The notes: generated from the letters alone by a model not told the origin. Positions 42,406 to 51,865 are shown, counted from the stretch's first letter. The stretch is DNA of 64,000 bases from Allofournierella massiliensis (GCF_004345265.1 NZ_SLUM01000005.1:89536-153535); one strand, 5' to 3'. Numbers and translations are program-made.

Positions 42406-43761
42406 AGCCGGTTAGGGCGTAACTACTTGCAGGTAGGGTTTTACACGGAAATGCTGTTCCCTCAAAAGGGAGTGCGTTTTATCGCTGTCAACGACAATGT
42501 GGACAGCGCAAACGGCGGCATGGACAACGATTTTACCCCTCTGCGAAATCTGTTCAACGAATGGCTGGTGAGAGATACGAGCAAGAAAATCAAGGCAGTT
42601 AAGAGAGCAAAAGGCATGAGCGGCAAGCCCGTTACCAGCAAGCCGGTGTACGGCTACCTCATGGACGAGGACGAGAATTATATCGTTGACGAGGAAACCG
42701 CGCCGGTAGTCCGGCAGATATACCAGCTTTGCCTTGCCGGGAACGGCCCGACCAAGATTGCCCGTATGCTTACGGAGCAGCAAATCCCCACGCCGGGGAC
42801 GCTGGAATACCGCAGGACGGGCAGCACCCGCCGCTACCACCCCGGCTATGAGTGCAAATGGGCGACAAATACCGTTGTCCACCTGTTGGAAAACCGGGAG
42901 TACACCGGCTGTCTGGTAAACTTCAAGACGGAGAAGCCCTCTTACAAGACCAAGCACAGCGTAGAGAACCCCATCGAGAAGCAGGCCATTTTTGAGAACC
43001 ACCATGAGCCTATCATAGACCGGGAAACATGGGAGCGCGTGCAGGAGTTACGCAAGCAGCGCAAACGCCCGAACCGCTATGATGAAGTGGGGCTGTTCTC
43101 CGGTATGCTGTTCTGCGCCGACTGCGGCCATGTGATGTACCAGCAGCGGTATCAGAACAAGACCCGTAAGCAGGACTGTTACATCTGCGGCAGCTACAAG
43201 AAGCGCACCCGTGACTGTACGGCGCACTTTATCCGCACCGACCTGTTGACCGCCGGTGTCCTCTCCAATCTCCGGCAAGTGACGGAATATGCCGCCAAGC
43301 ATGAGAGCCGCTTTGTGAAGCTGCTTATCCAGCAGAACGAGATCGGCGGCAAGAGAAAGACCGCCGCAGCCACCAAGCAGCTTGAACAGGCGCAGGAGCG
43401 CATTTCCGAAGTGAGCCGCATTATCAAGCGGCTGTATGAGGACAATGTGAACGGCAAAATCAGCGATGAGCGTTTCATGGAACTGTCGGCTGACTACGAA
43501 GCCGAGCAAGCGGAGCTGAAAAAGAGAGCCGCCGCCCTGCAAGCCGAACTGGACAAGTCACAGGCAGCTACCGTCAACGCCGAGAAATTTATGGGCATTG
43601 TCCGCAAGCACCTTGCCTTTGAAGAACTGACCCCCACTCTCTTGCGGGAAATGATCGAGAAAATTGTGGTGCATGAGTGCAGCTATGATGAGAACGGCAC
43701 CCGCAGGCAGGACATTGAGATTTATTACAGCTTTGTCGGCAAGATTGACTTGCCCGAATAA
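42400..43761 (+). pseudogene. Element B large serine recombinase, lacking its N-terminal catalytic part
   Basis: About 453 residues beginning at DMSRLGRNYLQVGFYTEMLF, the middle of the resolvase domain. The nucleophile segment and first 70 or so residues are missing. The rest is complete: recombinase domain (GNGPTKIARMLTEQQIPTPG), zinc ribbon FCADCGHVMYQQRYQNKTRK, coiled coil and the IEKIVVHECSYDENGTRRQ tail. The open frame extends left into the Element A terminator, but without an RBS. The missing 5' part is expected at the left end of Element A. Inactive as it stands. Confidence 0.85.
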
Positions 43762-43769
43762 CCGCCCGA

Positions 43770-43818
43770 CCTATCCGACACAATGGCCAAGTGTCGGATA
43801 GGAACGGCAAAATTTTTT
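43770..43818 (+). terminator. Terminator after the Element B recombinase
   Basis: 12-bp perfect stem CCTATCCGACAC (43770-43781)/GTGTCGGATAGG (43791-43802), nine-base loop, T run at 43813-43818. It lies between convergent coding sequences. Confidence 0.85.
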
Positions 43819-43824
43819 GCACTT

Positions 43825-46317
43825 CTATTGCTTCTTTATCACACATAAGCAAAGGTCCATCGTTTCCACGCGCCCGGCATACAGCTCGGAAAGGCGCTGG
43901 GCGATTTTGGTATTGCCCTCGCCATCCCGCAGCCAGCGGGAAATATACTCCTTGTCCTGCCAGGTAAACAGGCCGGAAGTCAGCACTTCCCGCAGGTCCT
44001 GGTCCGCTTTCTCCGGGTCAGCAGAAAGGAACTCGGTAATGGGGCCGTTTCGCAGGTCGTTTTGTAGAAGCTGCTCAAACCGTTCCCGGCTCTCGGCCCG
44101 GAAGATGGGGTAAGCCATGCCAGCGGGAAGGAGCTGTACCGTATCCTCCCGCAGCTCTGTGATCTGGTATTCCTGATTGTTCAGATAGACCGTATCGCCC
44201 TCATGGTAGACCGACGCGGCAGGGTCATAGACCTTTTCCTCCGGAATGGCCTGCTGGATGGCCTCATATTCCTCATCGGAAACGGTGATGTCAATCTCAT
44301 GAGTCGGCTCCCCGTTCCCGATGGTGATGGTGTCTCTCTCGCGGGTGATGGGCTGGCCGGATAAGTCCGGCGCAGGCGGCTCCGTCAGGGCAGCGTAAGT
44401 TTCCTCCAGCACTGCCCGATGGAGATTGTTGTGAAAGCTGGCCAGGTCATAGTAAAGCCGCAGGAAAGCAGTATCCTCAATAGAGAGGACCGCCCGTTTT
44501 ACCGCCTCCGCACCCTCGATCATGGCGTTTTCCCGGTCCGAATTGCGGCAGGCGTTGCGGTATGGCTTATCCGCCAATACCTTTTCCCGCACAATGGGCA
44601 GATACTTCTCGTAAATCTCCCGGACGGTGGCAGGAGGCTCCGCCTCGGTGCGTTCCTCGGCTGCGATGGCCTCCACATCCCGCATCACCTGCCGGATGAA
44701 AGGGGCATTGTCCAGTTTCTCCGGGTCCGTCACCTGACCGTCCACAATCCCGCGCTCGGCCAGGGCCTCCCGGATGGCGATAGGGTCGATGTTGTCAAAG
44801 CGGTCCTGTTCTTCCTGGGTATAGAAGCGGTCCTCCTTGATGAGCTGGGCGATCCGGCGCTGTACTTTGGGCCACGGCACATCGCCCGCCGCGCCATCTG
44901 CTGTGACAGGAAAGGCAGGCAGCCCATCGCCGTATTCCTGCCGCAGCCAGGCGGCGGTATCCTTTTCACGGGCATGGTCCTTCATGTAGCGGACAACCGC
45001 GTGCTTGCTCTCGATGTTGCCGTTCCATTCCTGGATGGCGGCATCAATGTCGGCCTGGGTAAGCGCCCGGCGAGGGGCCGCCGGTGCTGGCGGGGCCGGT
45101 TCCGGTTCCGGGACAGCAGAAGGGCCAGACGCGAAAACGCCTGGCCCTTCATCAATCCGCCGTATTTGTTCCTGTTCCGAGGGGAACAGGGTTAGCTGTA
45201 TATAAGTTCCGCCATCAGGATTTCCTCCGCCTGGGCTTTGCAGGTGTTCATCAGCCCCACCCAGGTCATCGGATCGCGGGCTTTCAGTTCCTCCGTCACG
45301 CCCGCCGTCTGCATCAGCTCCGGCATCATCTGTTCCAACCGCCGGTTCATGGTCTGTTCGATCTCGTTCAGGTGCGGGTACAGTTTCCCGCTCACCATCA
45401 TGGCGTTGAACAGGACCGGCCGATGCTCCTTCAGATAATCCCGGCGCATCCTCCCGTACCGTCCCAGGGGCTTCGTTTCCTCCAGCTTCAGGTCGGGGAT
45501 CAGGTAATCTCCGTTCCTCGTGTAAGTCAGGTTGTTCTCCATGTGTGACGCTCCTTTCCGCGAATTTGGCTCGTTCATAATTTTGGATGGTAATGCCGAT
45601 CTGCCGCAGCACCTGTTGGTTGCTCTGGCTGACCGCCGTTCCCAGGGCGGCTACCGCCTCCGGGGTGTTGAAATCGAAGATACTTAAAAAGTCCTCATGG
45701 TCGAAGTAGCCTTCCGGCTCCAGTCCACACCGGGACAGCAGCGAGTAGGTAATGCTGACCGTTGCGGCATTTCTGAACTGCACTCCGATGTTAAATTCAT
45801 CATAGCCTTCCAGAAAGCTCCCGTCAACGATGTCGAGGATGTCCTGTTTGTGTTCCACCCAATATTCGCTGACAAGCTGGGCGGCGATGCTTTCAAGCTG
45901 TTCCGCCAGGTTGTTTTCCGGCGGCGCGCCAAACCGCTCAGTGAGGGCCTGAGCCACCGCCGCCTCATGCTCCGGGCGAAGCTCCCACAGGAAGGGGTGG
46001 CGGGAATTCTTCCGCAGGCCGGTGTCAGAAATGTCGAACACATACCGAAGCCTGGGCTTTTCGCGGGAATTGTCCACAAGGGCGATGCCCTTGGAGCCGC
46101 GCCGCACATACCGGCGCATGGTGTCGTTCCAGAGGTCATATTCCGCACAGGCCGTTGCGTCCGGGCGCTGGGCGAAGATCATAAGCTGCTCATGGAAGGG
46201 GTACTTATACAGCCGGGAGGCGGTGGTGAGAAATGCGGTCCATTTCTGCCAGCTATCCGTCAGGTGGGTGGCGGTGTAGCTGGCCATCGCACTGTAAAAC
46301 TGGACCTTCGATGTCAT
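43825..46317 (-). pseudogene. Truncated helicase-type polyvalent protein (N-terminal region)
   Basis: 830 residues; AAAGGAGG before the ATG. N-terminal 250 residues (SRLYKYPFHEQLMIFAQRPD, RRYVRRGSKGIALVDNSREK) match the start of the giant (usually over 2000 residues) helicase/methylase polyvalent proteins of Clostridia elements. An acidic, low-complexity linker (about 250-375) overlaps tnpV in another frame. A middle region (EEKVYDPAASVYHEGDTVYL) follows. The expected helicase and methyltransferase parts are absent; the frame ends in an unrelated CLCVIKKQ just after WLRDGEGNTKIAQRLSELYA, close to the recombinase terminator. A deletion has joined the two. Confidence 0.8.
45192..45542 (-). CDS. 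tnpV: TnpV, encoded in another frame inside the polyvalent gene
   Basis: 116 residues from the ATG at 45542, with AAAGGAG 8 bases upstream, a site that is itself inside the codons of the larger gene. TRNGDYLIPDLKLEETKPLG, then YGRMRRDYLKEHRPVLFNAM and EELKARDPMTWVGLMNTCKA, match the TnpV family of element-associated small proteins. It is on the same strand as the large frame but shifted one base. A separate remnant at 51963-52235 has the same protein sequence type without an open second frame, so tnpV is a genuine gene. Function unknown. Confidence 0.8.
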   Translation of the reverse strand: MENNLTYTRNGDYLIPDLKLEETKPLGRYGRMRRDYLKEHRPVLFNAMMVSGKLYPHLNEIEQTMNRRLEQMMPELMQTAGVTEELKARDPMTWVGLMNTCKAQAEEILMAELIYS

Positions 46318-46349
46318 TGGTGTTCCTCCTTTCTCCTGTTTTCAGGCAA

Positions 46350-46383
46350 AGAAAAAGCAGGAAACCATTGTTGATTTCCTGCT
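46350..46383 (-). terminator. Terminator of the ABC transporter cargo operon
   Basis: 9-bp stem (46375-46383 with 46356-46364 read on the minus strand) followed by TTTTTC. It lies between the permease gene and the ribosome site of the truncated polyvalent gene. Confidence 0.8.
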
Positions 46384-46433
46384 GAGTAGCGCCGCCGGAG
46401 GCGGCTAATGTTCAGTTTTGGAGACTTTGTTCC

Positions 46434-47066
46434 TTATGTTATATCCTGCTTGCGATAGACTGCTGTTGCAATTTTGTAAGAAACCGCAAAACAGACAAAT
46501 GAGATTGCAAGTACAATATAAAAGGCCAAAAGGATATTATCTTTTACCGGAATAAACAAGTTTATCAGAAGCACGAGAGCTGTAATAATCCCTGTTGATG
46601 CTACAAAGGCTATCATATAAACGATTTGTGATTTTTCCGCATCAAAAAAGTAGACACAAGGAAGGCTGATACCGCCTGCAAATAAAGCTGCACTTATTCC
46701 GATGGCTGCATTAAAAAGCAACGAATAGAGTGTTATTGTCATGCCAAGCAAGGACATTATCCCGAGCGATGCCAGTACAACAATTATTCCTATTGCAGAA
46801 AGAAGGAGGTAAAGGATATATTTTGCCCCAATAATTTGATCTCTCGATACGGGCATTGTGATCACATTCTTATTCCATTTTGAACTTGCGTCATTGGTGA
46901 TGCTCATGTAAACAGCAACAGTAGCAATGGCTGGTGCGAGCATCAAAATCGAACTCGCGTCAAGTAAAAATGAAAGCCCAAAGGCCAAAACAAACAGGGC
47001 TGTGAGTGTGACAATAATGCCGCTCTTGGCGATATAGAAATCTTTTAACAAAATGCCTTTCATCAT
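46434..47066 (-). CDS. ABC-2 type membrane permease
   Basis: 210 residues with about six hydrophobic segments (for example IIVTLTALFVLAFGLSFLLD and LYLLLSAIGIIVVLASLGIM). N-terminus MKGILLKDFYIAKSG is typical for permeases of the GntR-linked YtrB/YtrC-like exporters. Its start overlaps the stop of the ATPase gene by 4 bases. It probably forms a heteromeric exporter with that ATPase; the substrate, possibly a peptide antibiotic, is unknown. Confidence 0.8.
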   Translation of the reverse strand: MMKGILLKDFYIAKSGIIVTLTALFVLAFGLSFLLDASSILMLAPAIATVAVYMSITNDASSKWNKNVITMPVSRDQIIGAKYILYLLLSAIGIIVVLASLGIMSLLGMTITLYSLLFNAAIGISAALFAGGISLPCVYFFDAEKSQIVYMIAFVASTGIITALVLLINLFIPVKDNILLAFYIVLAISFVCFAVSYKIATAVYRKQDIT

Positions 47067-47920
47067 TTTTCCCCCTTTACATAGAGCAACATGATTTCAT
47101 CAATCGTTGCTGGCACAATCATCGCTTTAGGATACTTTTTCTGCATGGCGGTTCGGTCGGAAATCAGGACCTGCCATTCATAATCCATCTTTCGATACAC
47201 AATGATGTCGGATTTATCCAGGGCATCAAACTGTGCGGCTCCGCACTTGATGATACCGTACTGCTCCGTCAGTTCATCTTTAGGCTTTGAAAAAACGACT
47301 TTTCCTTCGTGTATGAAAACGATATAGTCAGCGATCTTTTCAAGATCAGTGGTAATATGGGAAGAAATCAAAATAGAGTGGTTTTCATCTTGAACAAAGT
47401 CCAGAAGAATATCCAAGATGTCGTCTCGAATAACCGGGTCGAGTCCACTGGTGGCTTCATCCAAAATCAGCAGTTTAGAGTTGTGGGATAAAGCGGCAGA
47501 GATTGCCAGTTTCATCTTCATACCCCTGGAATACTGCTTAATCGGCTTATCTATCGGCAGGGACAGTTTCTTCAAAAGGCTAAGAAAGGTGCGTTCGTCC
47601 CAAGATTGATAGATGTTTTTCAAAACTCGGTTGAGCTTTCTAGGAGAGAGGATTTCCGGATAATTGCTGCCGTCAAATACAACGCCAACTTGCTCCTTTA
47701 TCTCATTATCCAGTTCTTCTTTGCCCAAAACCGAAACAGAACCGGCCTCTTTCTGGATGAGGCCAAGTGTTGCATTGATCGTAGTGCTTTTTCCAGCTCC
47801 GTTTTCGCCAATCAATCCTACAATGGAACCGCTGGGGACGGAAAAAGAAATCCCATCCAAAACAAAGTCCTTATAGTTTTTTGTTAAACCCGAAATCGTC
47901 AAGGCATCATTCATTCGCAT
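47063..47920 (-). CDS. ABC transporter ATPase
   Basis: 285 residues; AGGAGG 4 bases before the ATG, and an ATG two codons later has better spacing (47914). Walker A GLIGENGAGKSTTINA, signature YSRGMKMKLAISAALSHN, Walker B KLLILDEATSGLDP, switch His in ISSHITTDLE. C-terminal 60 residues are a small accessory domain. The gene overlaps the end of the GntR regulator, so the three genes form one operon. Confidence 0.9.
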   Translation of the reverse strand: MRMNDALTISGLTKNYKDFVLDGISFSVPSGSIVGLIGENGAGKSTTINATLGLIQKEAGSVSVLGKEELDNEIKEQVGVVFDGSNYPEILSPRKLNRVLKNIYQSWDERTFLSLLKKLSLPIDKPIKQYSRGMKMKLAISAALSHNSKLLILDEATSGLDPVIRDDILDILLDFVQDENHSILISSHITTDLEKIADYIVFIHEGKVVFSKPKDELTEQYGIIKCGAAQFDALDKSDIIVYRKMDYEWQVLISDRTAMQKKYPKAMIVPATIDEIMLLYVKGEK

Positions 47921-48294
47921 TCATCCTCCTGATACATAAGTGTGAGTAATTCTGTCAGCTTATCCAGAGATATTCCGCTTGTACGGGCAATCTCGATTGC
48001 CTCCGCAAATTTTTCTTCTATCCTCTTTTGCTGTTCTTCCAGATAGAAGTCTTGATTTTGCGCCGATACATAGCATCCTTTTCCGGCAGTTATTTCAATA
48101 AATCCATCGTCTTGCAGGCAACCGTATGCCTTTTGAACTGTCAAAATACTTATATGCAAGGATTTTGCCATAGCTCGTACTGACGGGAGTGCTTCACCGG
48201 CACTCAACTCACCGCTCATAATGGCAGCCTTCACCTGTGATGCAATTTGCTCATATAGCGGCTGGCTTGCCTTGTTGCTTACGACAATCTCCAA
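47911..48294 (-). CDS. GntR-family regulator (YtrA-like)
   Basis: 127 residues starting at a TTG codon 5 bases after GGAGGTGAG. Winged helix: ASQPLYEQIASQVKAAIMSG, LPSVRAMAKSLHISILTVQK, DGFIEITAGKGCYV. The short C-terminal helix pair is the YtrA dimerisation form. It binds as a dimer, very likely to the 15-bp inverted repeat over its own promoter, and responds to a signal tied to the ABC substrate. Confidence 0.9.
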   Translation of the reverse strand: MEIVVSNKASQPLYEQIASQVKAAIMSGELSAGEALPSVRAMAKSLHISILTVQKAYGCLQDDGFIEITAGKGCYVSAQNQDFYLEEQQKRIEEKFAEAIEIARTSGISLDKLTELLTLMYQEDECE

Positions 48295-48308
48295 ATTCTC
48301 ACCTCCAC

Positions 48309-48376
48309 CCGTTCTATACTGTATTAACTGTATTATGTCTTGATTACAGTATAGAACGGTATGGTACAGATGTCAA
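48309..48376 (-). promoter_or_regulatory. GntR operon promoter and operator
   Basis: Perfect 15-bp inverted repeat CCGTTCTATACTGTA (48309-48323)/TACAGTATAGAACGG (48345-48359) with a 21-base spacer. On the minus strand TTGACA (48376-48371), 17-bp spacer, TATACT (48353-48348); the -10 box lies inside one arm, so binding would block transcription. Confidence 0.85.
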
Positions 48377-48401
48377 GAGGAAATACAGGTTAAAATAAAA
48401 A

Positions 48402-48626
48402 TTATACCTCGTCAAAATCCGGGTACAGTTCCAGCTCGGCAAATGCTTCATCGGTCATGGCGGACAGCTTTGCAAGGGCAGAGTCGGTAAGCTCTAAAAG
48501 CTCCGTTTCATCTGTGCCCAGGTAGCCGCGCATCTCGGTGAGGGCCTCGATCAGCTCCTGGCGGGTCCCGTCCCCGGAATTGTAAATGCACATCAGGTTG
48601 ATTTCTTCAAAGGTAAAGTTGTTCAT
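48402..48626 (-). CDS. TTRAP family small protein, Element B copy
   Basis: 74 residues; AAAGGGAG before the ATG. MNNFTFEEINLMCIYN and SAMTDEAFAELELYPDF match the copy at 3375-3590 over the whole length but with many substitutions. As in Element A it directly follows a DUF4316/YodL-type gene (1 base apart). The GntR-ABC cargo lies immediately downstream and separates it from the helicase-type gene, which suggests that the cargo was inserted there. Confidence 0.75.
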   Translation of the reverse strand: MNNFTFEEINLMCIYNSGDGTRQELIEALTEMRGYLGTDETELLELTDSALAKLSAMTDEAFAELELYPDFDEV

Positions 48627-48627
48627 A

Positions 48628-50010
48628 TCAAAGCTCCCTTTCCGCGCTCCTTTTGGGCGCTGTCTTTTTCCGCTCCTGTTTCGGACTCTGCCGGAGCTGT
48701 TCCATCACAGATTTCTTCTTGTCCCGTTCCTCCCGGTGGACGGCATCTGCCAGGTCCATCAGGGAAATGGGCTGTCCGCCTCTTGCCTGCGCCTCCAGCT
48801 CCGCAACCGTTGCTTTGGAGCCGTTGTTGATGATGCCGTCAATCATGCCGTAATCATCCTCAACGGTCATTTCCGCATTTTTCAGCGGATTGGACGGGAG
48901 AAAGCCGGGGATTTCCTGAAAGCCAGCACTGTCGCAGTAATGGCAGGATACCACGCCATCCCTTTTTATCGCAACGATGTCGCTGACGCTCATGGATGGG
49001 CTGTGGAAGTCTGCCGGGCGGTGAAAATTAAACTGTTCAAACAGCTTGTGAAGCCGCCCGTCAATGCTGCCGGTTTCCGGGAGCGGAGCGGTATAGACCA
49101 GATCATAGTTGCCCCGCTCCACAGAAAGGTCGTGGGCGTTCAGCCAGTCCATATTCATAAAACGAAGCCTCTGCGGGTCATTCTCGGACACCTGGTAAAT
49201 GGCGAAGCAGTCCCCCTCATGGGAAAGAAATGCCCGTTCCCGTTCTTCCTGATGGTTCAGGCGGTCCTGTACCCGCGCATCGAACTCCGGGCTTTCCTCC
49301 CATTCTTCGCGGGAAACAGCATACATGGTCCCGGCGGCCTGGGTGTCAAATTCCTCCCGGTCAAACAGCATCTCCGCGCCGCCGCCATCTACCACCGCAT
49401 ACACGGTCAGATCCCGCTCGTAAAGCTCCATCGCCCGCTCTTTGGAGAGGGGGAGCATATCCCCGTCCCGGTAGCCGCACTTTTCCAAATCATCCAGCGT
49501 GAGCATCGGGTCCGGCATAGGGTACTCATCCAGCGTCTGCTCCGGGGCATCCGGCAGCATGGTACTCTCCGGGACGGCGGCCTGGGCCGCTGCCTCCTGC
49601 ATCTGCTGGTAGGCCGCCTCCTGCAAGGTTTCGATCATGGCAAGGGGCGCATACTTGATGGACTGGCCTCCCAGGTCGTGCATCTCGCAGATTTTCAGGG
49701 CGGCGGTGGATAGGGGCAGTTCCGGCGCATCCAACTGGCCGCCATCCATCTGACGGAGGGTGTCTTTGTCATAGAGGGTGTAGTCATAGGCAAGTACCTG
49801 TTGCTGCAACTCCTTTTTTCCTTGTAGCTTCGTTTCCAGTGCTTTCAGTTCGCCGCTGGTCTGGCGCATTTCCTGATAGGCGGTATCAACGGCGGCTTCT
49901 AACTGCTCCGGGGAAGTAAAGCCGTGTTCCTGATACACATTCAGCGTCGCGGCCATTTGTTTGAGGTTGTGCATGGTCGCCCAGCGTTCATAATAAAGGT
50001 TGCGGCTGGC
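48628..50010 (-). pseudogene. YodL-DUF4316 protein with a fused, truncated relaxase-like N-terminus
   Basis: About 460 residues of element coding with no credible start of its own: the open frame begins at 50037 inside the truncated ABC gene. Residues SRNLYYERWATMHNLKQMAA, then EHGFTSPEQLEAAVDTAYQE, resemble the helical C-terminus of conjugative relaxases. A YodL domain follows (DCFAIYQVSENDPQRLRFMN), then DUF4316 with DDYGMIDGIINNG. The tail is SVMEQLR...EREL. The relaxase catalytic part is missing, so Element B has lost its own nicking enzyme within this window. It could still be expressed by read-through from the ABC transcript. Confidence 0.65.
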
Positions 50011-50840
50011 AGGGAACCATTCATGTAAAACAGGCACCCGACTGGAAGTACACTAATCAGCGCCGCAGGCCATACACTCATCATAACCGCCGAATACTTT
50101 TGTGTGTCTTTCATCCAGTCTAAAATCAGGTTTGCATTTGCATGTACGGCATCTGTAAATTTCTGATAGGAATTGTCTGCCTGGTTAAATGCTTTAATGA
50201 CTTCAATACCGCCTATGTATTCTACCGTTGTTGCGCTCATGTGATTCCCGGCTTTCACAACTTCCCCGTACTTCTTGGGATATTCTTTCATCATTCCCAT
50301 GTAGCACATCATTCCGACCGGAATTGTAATCAGCGATACTAACGCCATTCTCCAGTCCAGGATGAACAGATAAACGATGATTGCAATCGGCACAAGAAGA
50401 TTTGAAGTCATTTCCGGGATTACATGAGCAAGGGGAACCTCTAACTGTTCGATACGTTCCACCATGCCATTTTTTAGCTGCCCGGACGGAGTATTGAGAA
50501 TGTAGCCCATAGGCACTCTGGTAAGTTTTGCAGCAATTTTCCGCCTTGCCTCTGACAGCACTTCAAAAGTTGCTTCATGGGATGCCCTTGTGGATATTCC
50601 CATCAATATTGCTTTTAGGACAAAACAGCCCCCGGAAATCAAACACCACACCATGTAAAATGATAAATCCCGATTACCGGAGAGCAACTCAATCGTCATT
50701 CTGGCTGTGGCAAAATAGGGGACGATACCAAAGGCAACTCCCAACACAGCTAAAACAACCGAAACGATGTAGCCAGTCTTATGCGGTCTGGCAAACTCTA
50801 CAAGCCTGCCAAATGGATTCCCGCCTTGCGACTGATTCAT
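50000..50840 (-). pseudogene. ABC exporter, membrane domain only (truncated)
   Basis: GGAGGG precedes the ATG. About 280 residues of an exporter-type transmembrane domain: RPHKTGYIVSVVLAVLGVAF, LTRVPMGYILNTPSGQLKNG, VEYIGGIEVIKAFNQADNSY. It stops around LFYMNGSLPAATFIM where the sequence becomes the relaxase/YodL frame; the ATPase domain is absent. The two frames overlap at the join, so the exact breakpoint (about 50000-50020) is ambiguous. Non-functional as a transporter. Confidence 0.75.
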
Positions 50841-50925
50841 ATAAATCCCTCCTTTAGTTAGGTTTTGCTAACTCTTATTCAAAAGAATAAGCCGATAATC
50901 TGTCATGTGATTTTACACAAACAAA

Positions 50926-51138
50926 TTATCGGCTCTGCGTCTTAGCGTCTGGCACTACTGATAATCGTATTTTCATATTGTCAACATCTATCAAACATTC
51001 CTGCTTGCATTTGGGACAAAATATTGGAAAGTTCCTCAATGAAGTATCTGCCCGTATCTTTGTCCGTGTTCTGCATTTACAAAAAGGACAGTGAATCCAT
51101 CCGCTTTCGTCCACGCAAAAGCTTTCTGTTTTCTGCAT
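50926..51138 (-). CDS. Cys-rich KTR-type zinc-ribbon protein
   Basis: 70 residues from the ATG at 51138; an upstream in-frame ATG at 51210 overlaps the TetR gene without a site. GWIHCPFCKCRTRTKIRADT is followed by NFPIFCPKCKQECLIDVDNM, a two-CxxC ribbon with a KTR-like loop. Proteins of this kind accompany TetR and ABC exporter genes in Firmicutes elements. Function unknown. Confidence 0.75.
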   Translation of the reverse strand: MQKTESFCVDESGWIHCPFCKCRTRTKIRADTSLRNFPIFCPKCKQECLIDVDNMKIRLSVVPDAKTQSR

Positions 51139-51157
51139 TTCCTTCGCACCTTCTTTC

Positions 51158-51775
51158 TTATTTTTGATAATATTCTTTCCAGCCATTCCCATAAAAAGCA
51201 CGCAGCTCATTGATATACTTCTTTGCTTCTTCCATCGGCATATTGTGAATTACCACTTCAAATATACCGGAGTAAAAAGCACTGGAAACAACGTGTAAGA
51301 ATCCATCTGTAATTCGCCCTTCCGACAGAGCTTTACTTCCAACTTGAATCAAGAATTTCTTTGTACAATCCGTATCCAGTTCCACTAATCCTTCCAAAAA
51401 TTCCTGATAATAATTCCCCGGCGCTCCGGTAATCAGCAACTTAAATTCAGAAAAATAATCATAGATATATGCAATCACAACTTCAAAGCCACGGTCTGAA
51501 TACTCCATAAATTTTTCGTTTTGCTCGCGCTCTGTCAAAGAAGAAAAGCTGCTTAATGATTGCCTTAATAGCTCTTTCATGCCGTTAGCTGCTGGTTCAA
51601 CAAGAAATCGGAATAATCCCTCTTTATCCGAATACCGCGTATATATTGTGCTGGTACTGACACCGGCATTTTGAGCAATCGTCCGTATCGAGGCATCCGT
51701 ATAACCTTTTTCTAAAAATTCTGCTTTCGCGCAGGCAAGAATCTTCTCGTCAAATTCTTCGATTCTGCTTGCCAT
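51158..51775 (-). CDS. TetR/AcrR-family regulator
   Basis: 205 residues; AGG 7 bases before the ATG. N-terminal HTH: AKAEFLEKGYTDASIRTIAQ, NAGVSTSTIYTRYSDKEGLF. C-terminal ligand-binding helices follow. It probably represses its own promoter (51865-51838) via the two operator-like repeats and formerly controlled the truncated ABC exporter downstream. Confidence 0.9.
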   Translation of the reverse strand: MASRIEEFDEKILACAKAEFLEKGYTDASIRTIAQNAGVSTSTIYTRYSDKEGLFRFLVEPAANGMKELLRQSLSSFSSLTEREQNEKFMEYSDRGFEVVIAYIYDYFSEFKLLITGAPGNYYQEFLEGLVELDTDCTKKFLIQVGSKALSEGRITDGFLHVVSSAFYSGIFEVVIHNMPMEEAKKYINELRAFYGNGWKEYYQK

Positions 51776-51793
51776 TGATTACCTGCCTTTCTT

Positions 51794-51865
51794 TTAAAAC
51801 ACCGTTTTAAAAACATTGTATTAAAAACACCGTTTTAATTATACCAGAGAAAATGAGATTGTCAA
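51794..51865 (-). promoter_or_regulatory. TetR promoter and paired operators
   Basis: On the minus strand TTGACA (51865-51860), 16-bp spacer, TATAAT (51843-51838). Downstream of it lie two palindromes sharing AAAACACCGTTTTA: 51794-51810 (TTAAAAC, 3-base gap, GTTTTAA) and 51821-51838. Both fit TetR dimer sites. Confidence 0.8.
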
